Below, piece by piece: positions 9,508-20,000 of a stretch of DNA of 44,019 nt. The translations under genes and the position numbers were made by a program. Every line of letters begins with the position of its first letter. Position 1 is the stretch's first letter. Source of the DNA: Nemertoderma westbladi (Eukaryota; Xenacoelomorpha; Nemertodermatida; Nemertodermatidae); contig JAUCBJ010004823.1 in the NCBI GenBank assembly GCA_032718475.1, forward strand, positions 1 through 44,019, given 5' to 3'. The notes under the pieces were generated by a model, which saw nothing but the letters and a program-made list of their open reading frames with translations, ran no database searches and was not told the origin of the DNA.

Positions 9508-12500
9508 CCAATAAAACCGTGCCAAATTAACCTACACCATGGGGTAAACATCCAATAAAACCGTGCCAAATTAACCTACACCATGGGGTAAACATCCAAT
9601 AAAACCGTGCCAAATTAACCTACACCATGGGGTAAACATCCAATAAAACCGTGCCAACTTAACCTACACCATGGGGTAAACATCCAATAAAACCGTGCCA
9701 AATTAACCTACACCATGGGGTAAACAAACATCCAATAAAACCGTGTCAAATTAACCTACACCATGGGGTAAACATCCAATAAAACCGTGCCAAATTAACC
9801 TACACCATGGGGTAAACATCCAATAAAACCGTGCCAACTTAACCTACACCATGGGGTAAACATCCAATAAAACCGTGCCAAATTAACCTACACCATGGGG
9901 TAAACAAACATCCAATAAAACCGTGTCAAATTAACCTACACCATGGGGTAAACATCCAATAAAACCGTGCCAAATTAACCTACACCATGGGGTAAACACA
10001 TCCAATAAAACCGTGTCAAATTAACCTACACCATGGGGTAAACATCCAATAAAACCGTGCCAACTTAACCTACACCATGGGGTAAACATCCAATAAAACC
10101 GTGCCAAATTAACCTACACCATGGGGTAAACAAACATCCAATAAAACCGTGCCAAATTAACCTACACCATGGGGTAAACACATCCAATAAAACCGTGTCA
10201 AATTAACCTACACCATGGGGTAAACATCCAATAAAACCGTGCCAACTTAACCTACACCATGGGGTAAACATCCAATAAAACCGTGCCAAATTAACCTACA
10301 CCATGGGGTAAACATCCAATAAAACCGTGCCAAATTAACCTACACCATGGGGTAAACATCCAATAAAACCGTGCCAAGTTAACCTACACCATGGGGTAAA
10401 CATCCAATAAAACCGTGCCAAATTAACCTACACCATGGGGTAAACAAACATCCAATAAAACCGTGCCAAGTTAACCTACACCATGGGGTAAACATCCAAT
10501 AAAACCGTGTCAAATTAACCTACACCATGGGGTAAACATCCAATAAAACCGTGCCAAATTAACCTACACCATGGGGTAAACATCCAATAAAACCGTGCCA
10601 AGTTAACCTACACCATGGGGTAAACATCCAATAAAACCGTGCCAAATTAACCTACACCATGGGGTAAACAAACATCCAATAAAACCGTGCCAAGTTAACC
10701 TACACCATGGGGTAAACATCCAATAAAACCGTGTCAAATTAACCTACACCATGGGGTAAACATCCAATAAAACCGTGCCAAATTAACCTACACCATGGGG
10801 TAAACATCCAATAAAACCGTGCCAAATTAACCTACACCATGGGGTAAACATCCAATAAAACCGTGCCAAATTAACCTACACCATGGGGTAAACATCCAAT
10901 AAAACCGTGCCAAATTAACCTACACGATTGGGTAAACATCCAATAAAACCGTGCCAAATTAACCTACACCATGGGGTAAACATCCAATAAAACCGTGCCA
11001 AATTAACCTACACCATGGGGTAAACATCCAATACAACCGTGCCAACTTAACCTACACCATGGGGTAAACATCCAATAAAACCGTGCCAAATTAACCTACA
11101 CCATGGGGTAAACAAACATCCAATAAAACCGTGTCAAATTAACCTACACCATGGGGTAAACATCCAATAAAACCGTGCCAAATTAACCTACACCATGGGG
11201 TAAACATCCAATAAAACCGTGCCAAATTAACCTACACCATGGGGTAAACATCCAATAAAACCGTGCCAAATTAACCTACACCATGGGGTAAACACATCCA
11301 ATAAAACCGTGTCAAATTAACCTACACCATGGGGTAAACATCCAATAAAACCGTGCCAAATTAACCTACACCATGGGGTAAACATCCAATAAAACCGTGC
11401 CAACTTAACCTACACCATGGGGTAAACATCCAATAAAACCGTGCCAAATTAACCTACACCATGGGGTAAACAAACATCCAATAAAACCGTGCCAAGTTAA
11501 CCTACACCATGGGGTAAACATCCAATAAAACCGTGCCAAGTTAACCTACACCATGGGGTAAACATCCAATAAAACCGTGCCAAGTTAACCTACACCATGG
11601 GGTAAACATCCAATAAAACCGTGCCAAATTAACCTACACCATGGGGTAAACATCCAATAAAACCGTGCCAAGTTAACCTACACCATGGGGTAAACATCCA
11701 ATAAAACCGTGCCAAATTAACCTACACCATGGGGTAAACAAACATCCAATAAAACCGTGCCAAATTAACCTACACCATGGGGTAAACATCCAATAAAACC
11801 GTGCCAAATTAACCTACACCATGGGGTAAACATCCAATAAAACCGTGCCAAATTAACCTACACCATGGGGTAAACACATCCAATAAAACCGTGTCAAATT
11901 AACCTACACCATGGGGTAAACATCCAATAAAACCGTGCCAAATTAACCTACACCATGGGGTAAACATCCAATAAAACCTTGCCAACTTAACCTACACCAT
12001 GGGGTAAACATCCAATAAAACGGTGCCAAATTAACCTACACCATGGGGTAAACAAACATCCAATAAAACCGTGCCAAGTTAACCTACACCATGGGGTAAA
12101 CATCCAATAAAACCGTGCCAAGTTAACCTACACCATGGGGTAAACATCCAATAAAACCGTGCCAAGTTAACCTACACCATGGGGTAAACATCCAATAAAA
12201 CCGTGCCAAATTAACCTACACCATGGGGTAAACATCCAATAAAACCGTGCCAAGTTAACCTACACCATGGGGTAAACATCCAATAAAACCGTGCCAAATT
12301 AACCTACACCATGGGGTAAACAAACATCCAATAAAACCGTGCCAAGTTAACCTACACCATGGGGTAAACATCCAATAAAACCGTGCCAAATTAACCTACA
12401 CCATGGGGTAAACATCCAATAAAACCGTGCCAAATTAACCTACACCATGGGGTAAACATCCAATAAAACCGTGCCAAATTAACCTACACCATGGGGTAAA

Positions 12501-12634
12501 CATCCAATAAAACCGTGCCAAATTAACCTACACCATGGGGTAAACATCCAATAAAACCGTGCCAAATTAACCTACACCATGGGGTAAACATCCAATAAAA
12601 CCGTGCCAAATTAACATACACCATGGGGTAAACA
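9505..12634. repeat. 44-bp minisatellite, about 70 copies, AATAAA in almost every unit
   Basis: The unit has three recognisable parts: ACATCCAATAAAACC, GTGCCAAATTAACC and TACACCATGGGGTAA. Spacer variants add AAAC (4 bp) or AC (2 bp) before CATCC. Point variants include GTGTC for GTGCC and CAACTT or CAAGTT for CAAATT. The variants recur in the same order (for example after the AAAC insertion), showing block duplications of several units. Each unit carries the plus-strand polyadenylation hexamer AATAAA and the palindrome CCATGG. The array fills most of the space between the kinase and the DDX59-like frame. Confidence 0.96.
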
Positions 12635-12836
12635 TATTTGTGGTATATCACTTTAAGTAAATTTATTATTATTTGTGCATTGAATGACAGTATGTAATGG
12701 AATTATATTACAAGACTTATTGATTCCCTTCAATCTGTTTTTGAGTATTCCATGTCGCCTGGTGTCTGACGTGACTCTCAATATATTTTTTACTTATTAT
12801 AGTCGGTAATTTTAAATTAGCTATAATTTAATTTAT
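12635..12836. other. Spacer between the 44-bp array and the DDX59-like frame
   Basis: About 200 bp of AT-rich unique sequence. TTTTTTACTTATTATAG around 12785-12802 resembles a 3' splice site, but an in-frame TAA at about 12811-12815 separates it from the following frame. AAATTAG just before the frame is a weaker acceptor candidate. No TATA box or start-site motif is convincing. Confidence 0.35.
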
Positions 12837-13508
12837 ATGGATACTAAGAAAGATTACTCTGATACCAAATCATTTATAGGACCTAAGCTACCCGTTAATG
12901 TTGCTGGAGCAACAACAGTACCTAGCAACGCAACGGTTGCCACGGTTACTAAACTACAACACCGGGATATTCTACTTTGGGTGGAGGAAGGATCCAAAAG
13001 GAAGCGTTTATTGGAGTTACTATGGGAACCGAAATACTATAAACCTCCGATACTAGTTGTAGTCCAATCGAAACTCGGTTCTCAGTTACTGGCGGCCGCC
13101 ATTAAACATAAGTGTCAAATAGATGTCAAATACATATCCGGGGAGACGCCTAAAGATAAACGCAGGGCTATTGTCGACAAATTCTATAAGCTAAAATTCC
13201 CCGTTTTGGTTTGTGTTGGAGGAGTAATGGATTTTATTTCATCTCAAACACTTTCTATAAACCTTATAGTTAATTTTGACGTTCCAAATAACTTTCAGGA
13301 TTTCCATAAATACGTGTGTTTACTTCCGGTTTGTGGGGCTACCACTCGGGTTTCTTTCATTAATCATTCTAACAAAGATTTATTCGCCAAAGTCGCACCG
13401 GTACTACAGAACGTTGGAATGAAAATACCGGCTGAAATGGCTCGATACGTAGAGAGTTTGCCAAAGCAGAACAATTCGAATGATGATGATACTGATGTGA
13501 TAACGTAA
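12837..13508 (+). pseudogene. DDX59-like helicase C-terminal lobe, catalytic motifs lost
   Basis: A 223-residue open frame resembling the second RecA-like lobe of the DEAD-box protein DDX59. Residues 45-50 ILLWVE, then KRKRLLELL, and 69-82 KPPILVVVQSKLGS match that family's characteristic stretch. 141-150 INLIVNFDVP and 172-182 VSFINHSNKDL follow in the right order. Lobe 1 (Q motif, Walker A, DEAD) and the zinc finger are absent from the window. Motif V, normally with GxxGRGxD, reads GVMDFISSQT here, and motif VI, normally HxxGRxGR, reads HKYVCLLPV, so ATPase activity is not expected. The frame is nevertheless open over 670 bp. It may be a decaying retro-copy, one exon of a fast-evolving gene, or a non-catalytic paralogue. 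The final codons, with a DDDTD stretch, run into a 21-bp repeat, and the stop TAA sits inside a GTAAGT. Confidence 0.6.
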
Positions 13509-13573
13509 GTCATCGATGGGACAATGTGAGTTATCGAAGGGATAACGTAAGTCATTGATGGGACAAGTGTAGT
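13499..13573. repeat. 21-bp tandem repeat, about 3.5 units, at the end of the DDX59-like frame
   Basis: Units start at 13499, 13520, 13541 and 13562 (partial). Each contains GAYAAYGTRAGT-like and ATCGATGG/ATCGAAGG words; units 1 and 3 are nearly identical, and unit 2 has GTGAGT for GTAAGT. The stop codon of the frame lies in unit 1. Units 1-3 each contain a sequence resembling a consensus 5' splice site (GTAAGT or GTGAGT). Confidence 0.8.
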
Positions 13574-13868
13574 GCAGTGCTGCACTGACATCATTGTCCC
13601 ATGAAGGGCCAGGTTGAATTTCACTAAGTCTCTAAACAACAGAATACATCTGCTACTATTTACCAATTACAGTAGATTGTGTAATATGTGAGGATTGAAG
13701 AATGAATTACATTGTGAACATTTTTTTCCACATCATCGTGCAATATAATATGGATGATATACAAAATAATACAGTCAGATTCAATATATTATTATTTACT
13801 TAAGTATTATATTAATAAATTAGTTAAAAAATAACAATTATTGTTTGTTTTGATTATTGTTCGTTTGT
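13574..13868. other. Convergent intergenic region / overlapping 3' UTRs
   Basis: Lies between the DDX59-like frame (+) and the tektin stop (-). It includes a small inverted repeat AGTGCAG/CTGCACT near 13570 and a plus-strand AATAAA at 13814-13819. I found no AATAAA on the minus strand for the tektin transcript, which may use a variant signal in this AT-rich stretch. The two 3' UTRs could overlap. Confidence 0.4.
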
Positions 13869-14057
13869 TTAATGGTCAGGGTGTTCTACAACCCCTCTCA
13901 TTGGCTGACATTGACCTTCGTCTATATTCAGTGAATTACTCTTGATCTCAATGTCCTCCTCCAAGGCCAGCTGATTGCGGACTAATCCTCGCAACTCAGA
14001 AGCTGATTGGTCCTTTGTTTCCACCAGTCTGGAAATATTCTTCTGTAATTCTTCAAC
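13869..14057 (-). CDS. TEKT1: Tektin-1 terminal coding exon
   Basis: Acceptor ATTTGTAG|GTTGAA at 14058. Sixty-two codons begin VEELQKNISRL, pass through LALEEDIEIKSNSLNIDEGQ and end PDH then TAA at 13871-13869. It continues the coiled coil after the signature exon in phase 0. The C-terminal tail after MRG is short, as in tektin-1 type proteins. The preceding intron (14058-16289, 2232 bp) is about 86% occupied by the 54-bp exon-derived array. Confidence 0.92.
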   Translation of the reverse strand, partial: VEELQKNISRLVETKDQSASELRGLVRNQLALEEDIEIKSNSLNIDEGQCQPMRGVVEHPDH

Positions 14058-17000
14058 CTACAAATATTAATACTAATACTATATCTGCTTTTACATTTCT
14101 AAATGAATCACAAAATGGTACTCATACTGTTACGAAACACACAATTTGACATCACACAGGTGATATATTAGCCACGCAGTTTGATACAATTTTGTTCAGA
14201 AGTCAACAATTAGTAAGGAGGTCAGGTCACTAGAGATAAGCAGTTCGCTCACTATCACTGGGTACTATTTAGTCCACTTCTATCTAACAGATCCTAAACA
14301 GCGGTTCTACCAGACTGATTAAAATAGTAACATTGGTTTATTACAGTTAAATTATCAGCTCAGGATCCATACACAACTCCACATTGGGACGGCCCTTACC
14401 TCCTATAGTAACCGATGGATCCATACACAGCTCCACATTGGGACGGCCCTTACCTCCAATAGTAACCGATGGATCCATACACAACTCCACATTGGGACGG
14501 CCCTTACCTCCTTTAGTAACCGATTGATCCATACACAGCTCCACATTGGGACGGCCCTTACCTCCTAGAATATCCGATGGATCCATACACAGCTCCACAT
14601 TGGGATGGCCCTTACCTCCTATAGTAACCGATGGATCCATACACAACTCCACATTGGGACGGCCCTTACCTCCTATAGTAACCGATGGATCCATACACAT
14701 CTCCACATTGGGACGGCCCTTACCTCCTTTAGTAACCGATTGATCCATACACAGCTCCACATTGGGATGGCCCTTACCTCCTAGAGTATCCGATGGATCC
14801 ATACACAGCTCCACATTGGGACGGCCCTTACCTCCTATAGTAACAGATGGATCCATACTCAGCTCCACATTGGGATGGCCCTTACCTCCTAGAGTATCCG
14901 ATGGATCCATACACAGCTCCACATTGGGACGGCCCTTACCTCCTATAGTAACAGATGGATCCATACTCAGCTCCACATTGGGACGGCCCTTACCTCCTTT
15001 AGTAACCGATGGATCCATACACAGCTCCACATTGGGACGGCCCTTACCTCCTATAGTAACAGATGGATCCATACACAGCTCCACATTGGGACGGCCCTTA
15101 CCTCCTATAGTAACAGATGGATCCATACTCAGCTCCACATTGGGACGGCCCTTACCTCCTATAGTAACAGATGGATCCATACTCAGCTCCACATTGGGAC
15201 GGCCCTTACCTCCTATAGTAACAGATGGATCCATACACAGCTCCACATTGGGATGGCCCTTACCTCCTATAGTAACCGATGGATCCATACTCAGCTCCAC
15301 ATTGGGACGGCCCTTACCTCCTATAGTAACCGATGGATCCATACTCAGCTCCACATTGGGACGGCCCTTACCTCCTATAGTAACCGATGGATCCATACTC
15401 AGCTCCACATTGGGACGGCCCTTACCTCCTATAGTAACAGATGGATCCATACACAGCTCCACATTGGGACGGCCCTTACCTCCTATAGTAACCGATGGAT
15501 CCATACTCAGCTCCACATTGGGACGGCCCTTACCTCCTATAGTAACAGATGGATCCATACTCAGCTCCACATTGGGACGGCCCTTACCTCCTATAGTAAC
15601 CGATGGATCCATACTCAGCTCCACATTGGGACGGCCCTTACCTCCTATAGTAACCGATGGATCCATACTCAGCTCCACATTGGGACGGCCCTTACCTCCT
15701 ATAGTAACCGATGGATCCATACTCAGCTCCACATTGGGACGGCCCTTACCTCCTATAGTAACCGATGGATCCATACTCAGCTCCACATTGGGACGGCCCT
15801 TACCTCCTATAGTAACAGATGGATCCATACACAGCTCCACATTGGGACGGCCCTTACCTCCTATAGTAACAGATGGATCCATACACAGCTCCACATTGGG
15901 ACGGCCCTTACCTCCTATAGTAACCGATGGATCCATACTCAGCTCCACATTGGGACGGCCCTTACCTCCTATAGTAACCGATGGATCCATACTCAGCTCC
16001 ACATTGGGACGGCCCTTACCTCCTATAGTAACAGATGGATCCATACACAGCTCCACATTGGGACGGCCCTTACCTCCTATAGTAACAGATGGATCCATAC
16101 ACAGCTCCACATTGGGACGGCCCTTACCTCCTATAGTAACCGATGGATCCATACTCAGCTCCACATTGGGACGGCCCTTACCTCCTATAGTAACAGATGG
16201 ATCCATACACAGCTCCACATTGGGACGGCCCTTACCTCCTAGAGTAACAGATGGATCCATACACAGCTCCACATTGGGACTGCCCTTACCTCCTTGAGTA
16301 AACGATGGTAAGCCGGATCCGTACAGAGTTCCACATTGGGGCGGCTTTCTCTCTCCTTAATTCTGGCTAACGCGACTAATAAAGGTTTTTCTTTGTCGGC
16401 AATAGCTGATGTAAGTTTATCGATATTGTCTTCAATAGCAGCAATCTCTCCATTCACCTGAATATAATTGTTAGGGTTAGGGGGTCTACGAAATATTTTT
16501 AACGTTAATGTCCTGCGATCGTACTATAAAATAATAAAACAAACTTATGTTGAAGATTTCCCACCTTATCTAAATGGCCTTCCAACTTTTCTTTGACGTC
16601 TCGTGTCTCTCTGATACGCTTGTTCAACGATACCTCCACATCATCCTGTATTTTCTGCATGTCGGTTTGTGTTTGTACCAAAATCCCGTCAATCAAAGCC
16701 CTCAAAGCGACACTAACAAAGATACGAGACGAGATACCAATTTATGATATGAGTAAAAACTCAAGACTTAAAAATTTCATGCGACCCTATTAAGATAAGG
16801 GGGGTGGGGGTTGCAATGGTGTCCAGGATGAATTGGGTGTTCGAAAGTGATTAATTGAGCGTCCAGAACTCTGATAAATTGATATAATGTAACAAAATTA
16901 CTTACATGATTGAATGAAAAGGAACTGTTGAGAAAGACACATGTTGCTTGTTATAACAACCCACGATTTTGTTTATGTCTCCTGCCCCGGTACATTAATA

Positions 17001-20000
17001 TACTCGGGTCATAACGCTGAGTAGAGTTACAGTACTTCCCACGCAATAGGCCTACTGTTTCCAGTCATTAGTTATATAACTACTGTAGTATAGCTGCTAA
17101 AACTACAACTGTAAGTAAACCTAACCTATTCTGTTTCTCTCGATCTGCTTTAAGAATGTTTTCGTTCGAGAATTCTTCCCAATCTATTGGCGTAGTGGTT
17201 TTGTTACTAATTCCATTCAAACCGCCTCCGTAGTCTTGCAATCCTACAAAAGAAACCCAATATGAATATTCCACTGACTCGAACCCGGTACCCACGCTTC
17301 AAACTTCCGGTTTTTAACAATTAATTTATTATTTTTTGATTCCACTGATTAATTCTCACCAACCAACACAACCAAGGCGACCTCTATACATGTATATACC
17401 TGTATTTAGGTCGCCTTGAACACAACCAAGGCGACCTCTATACATGTATATACCTGTATTTAGGTCGCCTTGAACACAACCAAGGCGACCTCTATACATG
17501 TATATACCTGTATTTAGGTCGCCTTGAACACAACCAAGGCGACCTCTATACATGTATATACCTGTATTTAGGTCGCCTTGAACACAACCAAGGCGACCTC
17601 TATACATGTATATACCTGTATTTAGGTCGCCTTGAACACAACCAAGGCGACCTCTATACATGTATATACCTGTATTTAGGTCGCCTTGAACACAACCAAG
17701 GCGACCTCTATACATGTATATAGAGTGGTTTTGCCCTTCTTGTCCGTTTTCTTTTTTGTTACAGAATTTTTATTTTTGCTCTCAATTTTGAGCTACGAGC
17801 GTTTAGAAAAGGTATTTCCGGCGATATTTCACCAATTAGACTGCAGTTATTCTTCAACCTTGTTGGTACAGTTAGAAACCTGACCATGCAAGGATTCCAA
17901 TTATGTAACACAATCTGAATTATAATTGAAAAATAGCTGAGATATGAGTTTTAAAATGTTGCATGGTTTTGCATCTGCGCGAGGCTATTTTATTCTATTT
18001 AATAATTAGGCCAACACCATTCTGGCACATTTTGTTTACCCCATACGTAGCTAGGCAACAATGCAATATATATTTAATTATACTCTTACATAGCCATTCA
18101 TGCATAAACAAAATATTCCAGATTATGATGCATTTATTAAATAGAATAAAATAGCCTCACCATGCAATAACCATGCAACATTGTGTTACATATTTGGAAT
18201 CCTTGCATAGGCAGCATTCTAAACCAACAAATCACTATAAGGTTGACGAATAACTGTGCATTTAAAAACTCTTGGCGCTAAAGATTGAAAGGGAAAATCA
18301 AAATTCCTGGTCACCCAGCAAGGAGGAGGGAGGTGAAACTATCTCTGTTTCAAATTTCACTTTTTAATTTTAATTCCAAATTCTAAGATTTGTAGATTGT
18401 TGTTTGTCAAATACGTAGCCCCTTAACTATTTAAGTGTAGTAAGTAGTCTGGTGATGGCTCCTTACAAAATGAGCTTTCAACATTCAACTAAAAGAGAGA
18501 ACACATTATAGCCTATATGGATATATATATATTAAGGTCTCCTATTATAGTAATTACTATATTTGAAAAACCAATTCGATGTTATACAGTATTATTTTAG
18601 TATTTTGGTAAAATACCTGCGGACTCGTTAGTTAAACCGGAACAGAAGTCGTCAATAGTAATGGCGTTGAATTTATCTTTAACGTCTTTCTCTAAGTAGA
18701 ATTTAGCTGATTTGTTGCGTCGCAGCTGTTCCGTTGCCTGGGCGATAGTTCGCTGTAGTAAGTTTCTTACCCCTTCTATAATCTCCACCTAAATGCACAA
18801 GGAATCCATAACTTATATGAAGTAAGTTTCCTTCCTACTGTAGTATAGCGTGGTTATGTATGTCTGTTATAAATATTTTTATTCTTAAATTGTTACTTTT
18901 TCGCTCGAAAATAACCCAAAGTCGGAAGAAAAATTAGTAGTTTTTCCCAAGGGAAAAAAGTAACCCATACTGTAGGATTACTTTAATTGCTTTAATTTTA
19001 GTTGCATTGATTTTACTTTTTCCCAGCGAAAAAAGTAAATTGAAATATTTTTGGTGGAATTTCTTAATTTATTACATGTGTTGAAAGAGCATCGAAGTAG
19101 AAAAGGTTTGCAAGTAATTTGATCAAAGTCCATTCAAACACTTACACCATGTCCTGGAATATAGTGTCGTTATTCTGGTACATGCCCCCCCCCCCCCCAA
19201 ATTGTTCACCTCCCTCTTCCTTGCTGGGTGAGCCAGAATTTTAATTTTCGCTTTCATTCTTTAGCTACAAGCGTTTGCAAAAGGTGTCTCCAGCGATATT
19301 ACACCAGTTATACCGCAGTTATTCTTCTACCTTATAGCGATTTGTAGGTACTAGTGGAAAGCTGGTTGTGCAAGGATTCCAAATATGTAACATAATCTAA
19401 ATTTCGTCTTAAACTAGCTGAATATGAGCGTTTAAAACTTGTATGGTTTTGCATATGAGCGAGGCTATTTTATCTATCTATCTATCTCTATCTAATATAT
19501 AAAAATCTTAAATTAAAACTAAATTAAATAAATTTATATGTATGTCCATCGATAGGCCTACACGTCGTCAGATTTCGCTCTCATCCCTTGCTTTGTGGCT
19601 CATTCGATGCGTATTAACACGATGCAGACAGCTGTCACTGTCTCCTGGTGTTATTTTACACGTTTATTGTTTGCGTGAGGTCGAGGTAGGCCTAGCAGTT
19701 CAGTCCTGTAGTCTGTCACTGTACATTGGGGCTTATCTTGACTCTATCTTGCACGTCTACGTGATGCATATCGTGCGTCATAAGCACGTGAAAGTGAACC
19801 GTCATTTATCTCGAAGCTAATTGTACGCATATGCCCAGCCCAGATGCCTGTATGCCCTTGGTGAATCCGTATTTGTGGTCAAATTGGGCTATTCTGTAGT
19901 CGTTTTCGGCCAAACTGCTGGTCAACAGGCAGGAAGGAAACTGTATTCGTTAATGCATGAGTAGCTATGTAATAGTATGATTAAAGAGGTATTGCATTGT

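Noticed and set aside
13364-13666. 100-codon minus-strand frame containing repeats of SMTYVI/SITHIV
   Set aside because: It is antisense to the DDX59-like frame and generated by the 21-bp tandem repeat.
14347-16297. Very long open frames on both strands (641, 511 and 329 codons) with an 18- or 19-residue repeat
   Set aside because: They exist only because the minisatellite period is 54, a multiple of three. The minus-strand peptide resembles the tektin signature because the unit was copied from that exon, but its frame is offset from the tektin frame and the array lies after a normal donor, inside an intron.
17356-17715. 119-codon minus-strand frame of repeated MYRGRLGCVQGDLNTGIY
   Set aside because: It is a by-product of the inverted-repeat 54-bp array in an intron; it has no non-repeat portion and no coding context.
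19542-19820. 92-codon open frame in the centre of foldback copy 2
   Set aside because: No recognisable domain, no splice or start context, and it lies within repeat DNA of a tektin intron. It may be a fragment of an inserted element, but coding is not supported.
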